Source: Sulfolobus tengchongensis (lineage in GTDB: Archaea > Thermoproteota > Thermoprotei_A > Sulfolobales > Sulfolobaceae). From it: 64,000 nt of DNA. Location: NCBI RefSeq assembly GCF_036967215.1, contig NZ_CP146016.1, positions 80,001 to 144,000 of the forward strand, in the 5' to 3' direction. Position 1 is the first letter of the stretch. Each line of letters opens with the position of its first letter. The position numbers and the translations under genes were made by a program. The notes beneath the pieces are model-generated. The model had not been told where the DNA came from and ran no database searches. It worked only from the letters and a program-made list of their open reading frames with translations. Of the stretch, positions 30,884 to 42,429 are shown in pieces.

Positions 30884-33682
30884 CTACGAATATTTTAAGC
30901 TTTGTAAGTATGCAACAGCATTTAATAATAAGTATACTATCACGTCTTTTCCTACGTGATAGTATTTTTGTACAAACTGATAGGAGGTATCTATAGCTTC
31001 TCTGATCTTAACCTCTTCTATGGCACTAAATGGTATTTTTCTCAGTATTTCCTCTGGGTTATTTATTAAATCAATTGGTTTAAATAATACCTCTACTTCA
31101 TTATCGCCAGATTTGAAATCAGCTACAAATATCTCATTATTATTTAAAGGCGCAAATGAGGAATAATATTCTTCAGATTTGACAATTTCTATGAAATCTT
31201 CATATAAGCACCATCTATTTTCTCTACTGTCAACATCTACGAAAGACATAACTTTATACTTGCCGTTAGTTCTTCTAAGTTGTTTCAATTTATTTTCTAA
31301 GCTCTTTGCTGAAACTCCTAAGATTTCTGACAATTCACTAACAGTATATGCACCACCTTTTAAACTGTGATATATGCTTATGTTCAAATCGAATAGCCAG
31401 GGCCTTATTTGTGCATGAGCAAGTATAGCTTCAGTTAATGGTCCAGCATTTTCTGTGTACACTATCTTTATTTTACCCTCTTTCACTTTTCTAATAAATT
31501 CTAAGGTTTTTCTTATACTAAAGTATCTCTTTATGGTTTGTCTTAATGCTTCCCTTATTAGGAATTTGTCTTCAGATTGATTAACTTTTGAGATCTTACC
31601 AAAGCTTGGCAGGATTTCTTTAAGCGTTGCAACGTAGACTGGAGACCTCAGTATAGATTTCAATATGATTTTTTTAATTTTAGATTCATCCATGTTTATT
31701 ATTTCTTTTAGTAAATCTGTTGGCGTTCCTTTTACAGAAAATCCATATATTGAACTTCTGCTGGAGGCGTTTAATGTATATTTCTTTGTTACTAAATAAA
31801 GTAAAATATGAGATAAAGTGTTTGAGACTTTTTCATCGATTAACACTGTATAAATCCATTCATCTTCCTTATTCTCCACTAATATGACATTTTCCGTAGG
31901 CATATCAAGGCCTCGCTTACCATATTCGCTTATTAGTTTCATTATACTTTCCTTAGAATTCTTATCCATAATTTCATTCATTAATAAATAATATTCATTT
32001 ATATCTCTCATAATTTTCTTAATATATTCCACCATCAGTGAGGACTTCGATGTATTTTCTCCTTTCCATATTGGTATTTCACCTTCACCTTCATTTGCAG
32101 GAGTGACATCTATCGTATTCTTATTTGTGTTTATCCTTACTACTTTCCAGAATTTTCCACTTATCCTTATTACATCATTTGATCTCACGTGTTTGTAAAC
32201 GTAGACTGCGTCTATCTCACCTACTGTTACTCCATTATACTTTAAGGTAAAAGTCTCATCATTGTTAATTAGCGAAAAGAATTCGGAGAAATCTTTTCCC
32301 CAGCCACTCTTTATATCTCTATTGAACCTCCATATTTTAAAAAATCCTTGACCTAGTTTTAATGAGTCATCCTCTATTTTTATAATATTATTTTTAGCTA
32401 AATAATTGACAAGTTCCATAAATTTTGAGAATTCCAAATTTCTATAAACGAATGCTCCATGAATGACATTATAGGCTTCCTCAATCCCTACCTTCTGATT
32501 TTGTAATATCATGCCTACTAGCTCTCTTGCAACTACATCTAAACCATCATCTATGAAAGGTTTTTCTATTTCACCATTCTTAGCTGAAAGATATAATGCA
32601 AATGCTTCTAATACATCGAAGTCATAAAAACATATTATTTCTCCTTTAGGAACTCCATGTACTAGATGCCCACTTCTACCTAATCTTTGAAGAAATGACG
32701 CAACAGAAGTTGGAGGTCTAAGCATAATTACCTTTTTAATATCACCTACGTGTATTCCTAGTTCCAATGTTTTCGTGCAAACAACTGCTTTTGCGTTACC
32801 ACTCCTTAGTTCTCCTTCTGCTAAATTCTTAAGATCTCTAGAAACTGAAGAGTGATGAACATAAATTTCTTTATTTCCTAACTTCTCTAACTCTTCATGT
32901 AATCTTTCTGTCGAAAATCTAGAGTTTGTAAAGACTAGAGTAGGTCTTTCTATTAGTTGGTTTATTTTGTCTGCCGCATTCTTCCACAGAGAAGGAACAT
33001 TATGATCAATTTTGTGTATCCTTATCTCAAAATTTCTGCTGTCATTTAGTCTTATTATTGACATTTTTCTTTCAGAAGATCCAAAGAGAAATTTAGCGAC
33101 TTTTTTCTCGTCATTTACCGTTGCTGATAAACCAATCCTTTGAAAATCGTATCCGATAAAGTTCTTCAATCTCTCTAATAGTATAGCTAATTGAGTACCT
33201 CGTTTTGAGTTTATTAGTTCGTGTATTTCATCCACTATAACCCATCTAACGTTTTTATAATGTTCCCTAAACCTGCTTGCCCAGTCTAAATCAATTTCCA
33301 ACCCTTCTGGTGTTGTAACCATTATATGCGGGATTCTCTTTAATCTTAAGTTCTTCTCCTTCTGGGGTACCTCTCCATGTTTCCTATTGACCAAAAATCC
33401 TAACCTAGATGACCACCATTCAATTCTGTACAGGAGATCATTAATCAGAGCTTTTAATGGTGTAATGTAGATCACAGTTACAGGTTTTACATCTTCCTTC
33501 AACATTTTGTTTAAAATTGGCAGTAAAGCTGCTTCAGTTTTTCCATAACCTGTTGGGGCTATAATAAGAGTATTATGTCCGTTACTTATTGGTTCGAAAG
33601 ACATTTCTTGTATATTAGTCAGCTTGCTCCAGTTCTTTTCCTTTATCAGTTGTCTTAATCGCTGGTCAAGTCTATCTAGCAT
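30884..33682 (-). CDS. Lhr-type superfamily 2 DEAD/H helicase
   Basis: 932 residues. RecA-like domains with Walker A APTGYGKTEA (42-50), VDEIHELINS (about 152), GLSATVND, motif V TKTLELGIHVGD and motif VI LQRLGRSGH; then the winged-helix and Lhr-core domains. Archaeal Lhr proteins remodel nucleic acid structures in DNA repair or in RNA metabolism. The gene is leftward; its last codons contain the TATA-like element of the sRNA candidate downstream. aLhr1 versus aLhr2 cannot be settled by eye. Confidence 0.85.
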   Translation of the reverse strand: MLDRLDQRLRQLIKEKNWSKLTNIQEMSFEPISNGHNTLIIAPTGYGKTEAALLPILNKMLKEDVKPVTVIYITPLKALINDLLYRIEWWSSRLGFLVNRKHGEVPQKEKNLRLKRIPHIMVTTPEGLEIDLDWASRFREHYKNVRWVIVDEIHELINSKRGTQLAILLERLKNFIGYDFQRIGLSATVNDEKKVAKFLFGSSERKMSIIRLNDSRNFEIRIHKIDHNVPSLWKNAADKINQLIERPTLVFTNSRFSTERLHEELEKLGNKEIYVHHSSVSRDLKNLAEGELRSGNAKAVVCTKTLELGIHVGDIKKVIMLRPPTSVASFLQRLGRSGHLVHGVPKGEIICFYDFDVLEAFALYLSAKNGEIEKPFIDDGLDVVARELVGMILQNQKVGIEEAYNVIHGAFVYRNLEFSKFMELVNYLAKNNIIKIEDDSLKLGQGFFKIWRFNRDIKSGWGKDFSEFFSLINNDETFTLKYNGVTVGEIDAVYVYKHVRSNDVIRISGKFWKVVRINTNKNTIDVTPANEGEGEIPIWKGENTSKSSLMVEYIKKIMRDINEYYLLMNEIMDKNSKESIMKLISEYGKRGLDMPTENVILVENKEDEWIYTVLIDEKVSNTLSHILLYLVTKKYTLNASSRSSIYGFSVKGTPTDLLKEIINMDESKIKKIILKSILRSPVYVATLKEILPSFGKISKVNQSEDKFLIREALRQTIKRYFSIRKTLEFIRKVKEGKIKIVYTENAGPLTEAILAHAQIRPWLFDLNISIYHSLKGGAYTVSELSEILGVSAKSLENKLKQLRRTNGKYKVMSFVDVDSRENRWCLYEDFIEIVKSEEYYSSFAPLNNNEIFVADFKSGDNEVEVLFKPIDLINNPEEILRKIPFSAIEEVKIREAIDTSYQFVQKYYHVGKDVIVYLLLNAVAYLQSLKYS

Positions 33683-33756
33683 TAATTATCACACCAAATT
33701 TACTGAATAGCACCATTTACCGTTATTTTTAAAAATATAAAATCAACGATCAATCT

Positions 33757-33996
33757 ATGACACAGAAATACACTTGTAATACATGCGGTAGAGTTTTCCC
33801 GGAGGGTCAAGGGGTCATTCTTGAGGTAGGTAGCGATAAATTATACTTCCACAGCAAAGCATGTGCTTACAAATTTCTTAAAGAAATTGTTATAGGATCT
33901 GATACTGATTGTATTAGCTCTTCATTAAAAAAGGTAAAAAAGAAATATGAAGAGATCTTAGAAGCAGCTAGCAAAAAAGCTGAAAAGAAAATTTAG
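33757..33996 (+). CDS. Small zinc-finger protein, L24e/TRASH-like
   Basis: 79 residues. A treble-clef-type finger is formed by CNTCGRVFPEGQG and FHSKAC (Cys-x2-Cys ... His-x3-Cys), as in ribosomal protein L24e and the TRASH metal-binding domain, followed by a lysine-rich helix. A strong TATA element (TTTTTAAAAATATAAAA) lies upstream. True L24e proteins carry a longer basic extension, so I call it L24e-like; a metal-sensor or translation role is possible. Confidence 0.7.
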   Translation: MTQKYTCNTCGRVFPEGQGVILEVGSDKLYFHSKACAYKFLKEIVIGSDTDCISSSLKKVKKKYEEILEAASKKAEKKI

Positions 33997-34069
33997 CAGT
34001 TAGAAAATAAATACTTAGCTAATAGGTGCAGTTTTATTTAGGCTAGGTAATATTTATATTCGAGCGAAA

Positions 34070-36453
<2,384 letters not shown>

Positions 36454-36480
36454 AACTTTAATATATAAGGTGTAACACTT

Positions 36481-38073
36481 ATGTCTGCCAAAGAGAAGTT
36501 TACTAGCTTATCGCCAGCGGAATTCTTTAAAAGGAATCCTGAATTAGCTGGTTTTCCTAATCCAGCTAGGGCTCTTTATCAAACGGTTAGGGAGTTAATG
36601 GAGAATTCCTTGGACGCAACCGATGTTCACGGGATATTACCTAACCTTAAAATTGTAATCGATTTAGTTGACGAATCTAGACAGATATATAAGGTTAATG
36701 TAGTTGATAACGGAATAGGTCTTCCACCTCATGAGGTTCCTAATGCGTTTGGAAGGGTATTATATAGTTCAAAATATGTGAATAGACAAACTAGGGGTAT
36801 GTACGGTCTTGGTGTTAAGGCAGCGGTTTTATATAGTCAAATGCATCAAGATAGGCCTATAGAAATTGAGACTTCTCCCATAAATTCTAAAAGAATATAT
36901 ATATTTAAGTTAAAGATTGATATAAACAAAAATGAACCAGTAATTGTAGAGAGAGGATCCATAGTAAATGACAAAGGTTTTCATGGCACTTCAGTATCGA
37001 TATACATTCCCGGAGATTGGACTAAAGCTAAACCTAGAATTTATGAATATATTAAAAGAACCTATATCATAACTCCGTATGCGGAATTCATCTTTAAAGA
37101 TCCAGAAGGAAATGTTACGTATTATCCTAGACTCACAAATAAAATTCCTAAACCACCTCAAGAGGTTAAGCCTCATCCTTACGGGGTTGATAGAGAAGAA
37201 ATAAAGATAATGATAAATAATCTGAAGAGAGACTACACAATAAAAGAATTCTTAATAAATGAATTTCAAAGTATAGGAGAGACCACTGCAGATAAAATCT
37301 TAGAGTTAGCAGGTTTAAAATCCAATAAAAAAGTTAAGAACTTAACAGAGGAGGAAATAACCAGATTAGTTGAGGTTTTTAAGAAATACGAAGATTTTAG
37401 ATCACCTTCAGCAGACTCACTGTCCGTAATAGGTGAGGATTTAATAGAGTTAGGGTTAAAGAAAATATTTAATCCAGAATTTGTTGCTTCTATCACTAGA
37501 AGACCTAAAGCATATCAAGGGCATCCCTTTATAGTGGAAGCCGGTATTGCCTTTGGTGGAAGTGTTCCAGTTGGTGAGGAACCAATAGTTCTTAGATATG
37601 CTAATAAGATTCCATTAATATATGATGAGAAGTCTGATGTTATATGGAAAGTAGTAGAGGAATTGGATTGGAAGAGATATGGAATAGAATCTGAGCAATA
37701 TCAGATGGTTGTCATGGTTCATTTGTGTAGTACCAAAATCCCTTATAAAAGTGCAGGTAAGGAAAGTATAGCGGAAGTTGAAGATATTGAAAAAGAAATA
37801 AAAAATGCATTAATGGAGGTTGCAAGGAAACTCAAGCAGTATTTGACAGAGAAGAGAAAGGAAGAGGAGGCAAAGAAAAAATTACTTACTTATCTGAAAT
37901 ACGTTCCCGAAGTCAGTAGGTCATTTGCGACCTTTCTAGTGAATGGTAATAAAGAGCTAGTTTCAAAATATCAAAGTGAGATAGAGAATGAATTGTTTGG
38001 ACTAATTTCTAAGAAGTTAAATTTAATTGATATCAACGAATATAGAAAAATGTATAAGGTGGATAGTGAATGA
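36481..38073 (+). CDS. top6B: DNA topoisomerase VI subunit B
   Basis: ATPase subunit of type IIB topoisomerase VI. The GHKL ATP site is intact: RELMENSLDATD (N-box), DNGIGLPPHEV (G1), GMYGLGVKAAVLYSQ (G2). A helix-2turn-helix region and the transducer domain follow; the basic tail is short. 530 residues. The top6A gene follows with a 4-nt ATGA overlap, so the two subunits are coupled. Confidence 0.95.
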   Translation: MSAKEKFTSLSPAEFFKRNPELAGFPNPARALYQTVRELMENSLDATDVHGILPNLKIVIDLVDESRQIYKVNVVDNGIGLPPHEVPNAFGRVLYSSKYVNRQTRGMYGLGVKAAVLYSQMHQDRPIEIETSPINSKRIYIFKLKIDINKNEPVIVERGSIVNDKGFHGTSVSIYIPGDWTKAKPRIYEYIKRTYIITPYAEFIFKDPEGNVTYYPRLTNKIPKPPQEVKPHPYGVDREEIKIMINNLKRDYTIKEFLINEFQSIGETTADKILELAGLKSNKKVKNLTEEEITRLVEVFKKYEDFRSPSADSLSVIGEDLIELGLKKIFNPEFVASITRRPKAYQGHPFIVEAGIAFGGSVPVGEEPIVLRYANKIPLIYDEKSDVIWKVVEELDWKRYGIESEQYQMVVMVHLCSTKIPYKSAGKESIAEVEDIEKEIKNALMEVARKLKQYLTEKRKEEEAKKKLLTYLKYVPEVSRSFATFLVNGNKELVSKYQSEIENELFGLISKKLNLIDINEYRKMYKVDSE

Positions 38074-39239
38074 GTTCAGAACTTACATCTAAAGTCGATA
38101 AAGAGGCTAGAAGAAAGGCTGCTAATATACTACGTGACAAGTTTCTAAACTTAATCGAGCAGCTTAAAAGAGGCGAGCCCTTAGTTATGGAAATTCCAAT
38201 GAGAACATTATCTAATGCCATCTATGACGAAAAAAGAAAATTACTCCTATTAGGAGAGAAGAAACTCAAAAGAAATTTTCTAGATTTAAACGAAGCTAAA
38301 AGATTCATGCAGACAGCGTTAATGGCTTCTATTATTTATGACGCGTTAATTAATGATGAATATCCCACGATACGTGATCTTTATTATAGGGGGAAACACT
38401 CTCTTCTGTTAAAGTCTATTCAAGATAATAGGACAATATCTGAGGAAAATACTTGGGACGAACAAAAGGAATCTGATAGTGTAATAGTAGATATTGAAGT
38501 ATTTACGTCTTTGTTAAGAGAGGAAATGCTTATCCTTAGTAAAGAAAAAGGGAAGGTAGTAGGTAATTTAAGAATAAGGAGTGGAAATGATGTGATAGAT
38601 CTAAGTAAAACTGGTCATGGTGCGTACGCGATTGAACCTACACCAGATCTGATAGATTTCTTAGATGTGGATGCTGAATTCGTATTAGTAGTAGAGAAGG
38701 ATGCAGTGTTTCAGCAGTTACATAGGGCTGGTTTTTGGAAACAATATAAGTCAATTTTGATAACAAGTGCAGGCCAACCAGATAGGGCAACTAGAAGATT
38801 CGTTAGAAGGCTTAATGAAGAACTGAAATTGCCAGTGTATATCTTAACTGATGCTGACCCTTACGGATGGTATATATTTAGCGTGTTTAGAATAGGTTCG
38901 ATATCATTGTCTTATGAGAGTGAGAGATTAGCTACGCCAGACGCTAAATTCTTAGGGGTATCAATGAGCGACATTTTTGGAAATGCTAAAAAGAAACCAT
39001 ATTTAAGCGATGCCGAAAGAAAGAATTATATAATCAAGGCTAAAGACGCTGATATAAAGAGGGCCGAAGAAATTAAGAATTATGAATGGTTTAAAACAAG
39101 AGCATGGCAAGAAGAGATAAATACATTTTTGCAAAAGAAGTCAAAATTGGAAATAGAGGCTATGGCTAGTAAGGGTCTCAAATTCCTTGCATTTCAATAT
39201 ATTCCAGAGAAGATAACTAACAAGGACTACATAGCTTAA
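38070..39239 (+). CDS. top6A: DNA topoisomerase VI subunit A
   Basis: DNA-cleaving subunit of topoisomerase VI, related to Spo11. The catalytic tyrosine lies in RDLYYRGKHS of the winged helix (about residue 105), and the TOPRIM domain shows VVEKDAVFQQL and LTDADPYGWYIF. 389 residues. The downstream 340-bp gap begins at its stop codon and contains the antisense sRNA candidate and a second sRNA candidate. Confidence 0.95.
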   Translation: MSSELTSKVDKEARRKAANILRDKFLNLIEQLKRGEPLVMEIPMRTLSNAIYDEKRKLLLLGEKKLKRNFLDLNEAKRFMQTALMASIIYDALINDEYPTIRDLYYRGKHSLLLKSIQDNRTISEENTWDEQKESDSVIVDIEVFTSLLREEMLILSKEKGKVVGNLRIRSGNDVIDLSKTGHGAYAIEPTPDLIDFLDVDAEFVLVVEKDAVFQQLHRAGFWKQYKSILITSAGQPDRATRRFVRRLNEELKLPVYILTDADPYGWYIFSVFRIGSISLSYESERLATPDAKFLGVSMSDIFGNAKKKPYLSDAERKNYIIKAKDADIKRAEEIKNYEWFKTRAWQEEINTFLQKKSKLEIEAMASKGLKFLAFQYIPEKITNKDYIA

Positions 39240-39292
39240 TCAGCCGAGACAGGTTATTTCATTTTATCAATCTTATGGGTTTCATCACTTCT
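39236..39292 (-). ncRNA. Candidate C/D box guide sRNA, antisense after top6A
   Basis: On the minus strand: box C GTGATGA (39282-39288), 11-nt guide AACCCATAAGA, box D' TTGA (39267-39270), 4-nt spacer, weak box C' ATGAAAT (39256-39262), 12-nt guide AACCTGTCTCGG, box D CTGA (39240-39243). A TATA-like CTTTTAAT (39315-39322) lies exactly 26 nt before box C. Predicted methylation: the fifth base (G) of CCGAGACAGGTT and the fifth (A) of TCTTATGGGTT. Its 3' end touches the top6A stop. Confidence 0.62.
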
Positions 39293-39581
39293 ATTCAATA
39301 TACCCTAAAATCTCATTAAAAGTATTTCTCTTACATATATTACAATAAATGTAGATGGTCTTTTGAGAACTTATGTCAAAACTTATATTTAGTATTCGTT
39401 CAGTATTACACTCTGTACATCTTATTTTCCATGGCATACTTTAATAACTAGTTTGAAGTAAAATAAAATTGCTGTGAAGACCTAGCTAGGCCTGAAAAGT
39501 GATGAAGGGCCAAAGCTCAGAGCGGTTTAATAAGAGTAAGAGTTTAAAGTTTAACACTTTTTATATGATAGAGGGTTAAAG
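39293..39581. other. Intergenic region before eIF5A
   Basis: No protein gene is visible in the 340 bases between top6A and eIF5A. The interval holds the leftward sRNA candidate, its TATA box (39315-39322), a rightward TATA box CTTTAATAA (39439-39447), the rightward sRNA candidate (39470-39525), and the eIF5A promoter (TTTAAAG and CTTTTTATAT around 39542-39566). Confidence 0.6.
39470..39525 (+). ncRNA. Candidate C/D box guide sRNA, sense, before eIF5A
   Basis: Box C GTGAAGA (39474-39480), 11-nt guide CCTAGCTAGGC, box D' CTGA (39492-39495), 3-nt spacer, box C' GTGATGA (39499-39505), 12-nt guide AGGGCCAAAGCT, box D CAGA (39518-39521). The inner pair C'/D' is perfect. Outer C and D each have A in place of the U that would form the U-U pair. 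TATA-like CTTTAATAA lies 26 nt before box C. Spacing 11/3/12 equals that of the sRNA candidate at 30.8 kb. Confidence 0.5.
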
Positions 39582-39977
<396 letters not shown>

Positions 39978-39979
39978 TA

Positions 39980-41323
39980 ATGCTAGAGAATATAAGGGAT
40001 GCAGTAAGAAAGTTTTTAACAGGCTCCACACCCTATGAGAGAGCCGTAGACGAGTTCATAAAAGATCTTCAGAAAGCTCTCATCTCATCTGACGTTAATG
40101 TTAAGCTAGTTTTTTCCTTAACAGCAAAGATCAAAGAAAGATTAAGTAAAGAGAAACCTCCTTCTGTTTTGGAGAGAAAGGAATGGTTTATATCTATAGT
40201 CTACGACGAGCTATCTAAATTATTTGGAGGGGATAAAGAACCAAACGTTAATCCCAACAAATTACCTTATGTCATAATGTTAGTTGGCGTTCAAGGTAGT
40301 GGAAAAACCACTACAGCAGGGAAATTAGCTTATTTTTACAAAAAGAGAGGCTACAAAGTTGGGTTAGTTGCTGCTGATGTATATAGACCAGCTGCATATG
40401 AACAATTAACGCAATTAGGTAATCAGATCGGCGTACCCGTATACGGTGAGCCAAATAATCCAAACGCTGTAGAGATAGCAAAAAGAGGTGTGGATATTTT
40501 CGTTAAAAGCAAAGTGGATATTATTATAGTAGATACCGCAGGTAGGCATGGATATGGTGAAGAAAACAAACTTCTAGAGGAAATGAAGGAGATGTATGAA
40601 GTATTAAAACCAGATGATGTTATTCTAGTTATAGATGCTTCTATTGGTCAAAAAGCTTATGATTTGGCATCTAGATTTCATCAAGCAAGTCCCATAGGTT
40701 CTATAATAATAACTAAGATGGATGGTACTGCGAAAGGAGGAGGTGCATTATCAGCAGTCGCAGCTACTGGGGCTACGATAAAATTCATAGGTACTGGAGA
40801 AAAAATAGACGAGTTAGAGGTATTTAATCCTAAGAGATATGTCTCCCGAATACTTGGCATGGGAGATATAGAAGCTATATTAGAAAAAGTAAAGGGATTA
40901 GAGGAATATGAAAGAATACAGAAGAAAATGGGAGATGTTATCGAGGGTAAAGGAAAGTTGACGCTTAAAGATGTTTACGCTCAAATGGTAGCCTTAAGAA
41001 AAATGGGTCCTCTTTCTAAGGTGTTGCAACATATTCCTGGACTAGGCGTTATGCTTCCAAATCCCAGCGAAGAGCAGTTAAAATTAGGAGAAGAAAAAAT
41101 TAGGAGATGGATGGCTGCTTTAAATTCCATGACATACAAGGAATTAGAGAATCCAAATATAATTGACAAGTCGAGGATGAGAAGAATAGCTGAAGGGGCT
41201 GGATTAGAGATAGATGAGGTAAGAGAACTTTTAGAATGGTATAATAACATGAATAAGTTGCTAAAAATGGTTAAAAGAAGGAGGGGCGATATTGAGAAAC
41301 TCTTCGGAGGAAAAATCGGATAA
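39980..41323 (+). CDS. srp54: Signal recognition particle 54 kDa protein
   Basis: GTPase that binds signal sequences on the ribosome and the SRP RNA. N domain to about residue 95; G domain with GVQGSGKTTTAGKLA (G1), DVYRPAAYEQL, DTAGRHGYGEE (G3) and ITKMDGTAKGGGALS (G4/G5); methionine-rich M domain (GDIEAILEKVKG to the end). 447 residues, full length. Its 3' end overlaps the pus10-like gene by 32 nt. Confidence 0.96.
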   Translation: MLENIRDAVRKFLTGSTPYERAVDEFIKDLQKALISSDVNVKLVFSLTAKIKERLSKEKPPSVLERKEWFISIVYDELSKLFGGDKEPNVNPNKLPYVIMLVGVQGSGKTTTAGKLAYFYKKRGYKVGLVAADVYRPAAYEQLTQLGNQIGVPVYGEPNNPNAVEIAKRGVDIFVKSKVDIIIVDTAGRHGYGEENKLLEEMKEMYEVLKPDDVILVIDASIGQKAYDLASRFHQASPIGSIIITKMDGTAKGGGALSAVAATGATIKFIGTGEKIDELEVFNPKRYVSRILGMGDIEAILEKVKGLEEYERIQKKMGDVIEGKGKLTLKDVYAQMVALRKMGPLSKVLQHIPGLGVMLPNPSEEQLKLGEEKIRRWMAALNSMTYKELENPNIIDKSRMRRIAEGAGLEIDEVRELLEWYNNMNKLLKMVKRRRGDIEKLFGGKIG

Positions 41324-42407
41324 ATGGATAATAGAAAAAGCAATGCGTTTACTATCTAAGTATCCCCTATGTGATAGTTGTTTAGGTCGCTGTTTTGCAC
41401 GATTAGGATATGGTCTAGAAAATAGGGAAAGAGGCAAGGCTATAAAAATCTCACTTATGCTTTATTTAGACGAGAAGATAAAAAATCATGAGATTACGGA
41501 TCTTTCCTCAATTAAAGGTATAATGGAGAATCTTGGATCAATAGGAGAGAAATGGTTTAAATTGTATTTTTCTTTAGACTTCCAAACGCATGCATGCTAT
41601 ATATGCAAAAATGAAATAGAGGAAATAAAGCGGGACTTTGCTTCCAAGGCCCTTGAATTATTATCACAGTCTAAAGCTAAGAATTATGTACTGGGTGTGG
41701 AATTAGATGAAGAAATAAAAAGAAAAGAAAACGAGCTTATTAAGGAATTTAATCTTTTATATTATGAAAGTATTAAATACGAAATAAAGAGGGAAGTTGG
41801 TAAAATACTAACTGAGAAAGGTTATCCTCCAAATCTAGAGAATCCTGAAATCGAAATAGTTTACAGACTTTCTGACAAACAAATTTTTATTATTCAAAAG
41901 AATACAAGGATGTTATACGTTTATAATCGCTTAAGCAGAAATATACCAATATCGTCTTGGTTTTCTAGAGAAAAAGATAAGAAAGGTCTCGACACGTTAC
42001 TTCAAAAAAAGATTATACTTGCATTTTCTGAACCTTCAGAAGTAAGAATTTTTGTCGATTATCCTTTGGTTATAGAAAATGAAAATAGGGAGAAGATAGA
42101 AGTATATGGATATAATATTTTGAGAGTAATGCAAATAGGGAGAAGAGAGTTATATGCTATATCTGTCTCTAAACCAGTAATGAAGAAATATAGGGTTTCC
42201 TTCTATTCTCATAATGAACTTCAAGGTGCAATGAGAGTATATGATAATTTGTACGATATCTATATTGACGCTAGATCATTTGAAGAATTAAAGGAGAAAG
42301 TAAATAAGTTACAATCTGAGCACGATATCATAGTATTAGCTATTGATCTAATTGATATCGATGGTAAAATCAAAAATATAATTGAAACATACGTGAAATC
42401 TTTTTAA
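41292..42407 (+). CDS. Divergent Pus10-like tRNA pseudouridine synthase
   Basis: 371 residues. The N-terminal half matches Pus10 (YPLCDSCLGRCFARLGYG with a second pair in CYICKNEIEE, forming the zinc site; NIPISSWF later). In the catalytic half the expected RED-V-D-V-R segment reads EPSEVR (residues 247-252), so neither aspartate of the canonical motif is present. It begins with TTG, 7 nt after a GGAGG ribosome-binding site inside the srp54 3' end. Whether it still makes pseudouridine-54/55 is open. Confidence 0.72.
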   Translation: MRNSSEEKSDKWIIEKAMRLLSKYPLCDSCLGRCFARLGYGLENRERGKAIKISLMLYLDEKIKNHEITDLSSIKGIMENLGSIGEKWFKLYFSLDFQTHACYICKNEIEEIKRDFASKALELLSQSKAKNYVLGVELDEEIKRKENELIKEFNLLYYESIKYEIKREVGKILTEKGYPPNLENPEIEIVYRLSDKQIFIIQKNTRMLYVYNRLSRNIPISSWFSREKDKKGLDTLLQKKIILAFSEPSEVRIFVDYPLVIENENREKIEVYGYNILRVMQIGRRELYAISVSKPVMKKYRVSFYSHNELQGAMRVYDNLYDIYIDARSFEELKEKVNKLQSEHDIIVLAIDLIDIDGKIKNIIETYVKSF

Positions 42408-42429
42408 CTAGTAGAATAATAGCTAGTTT

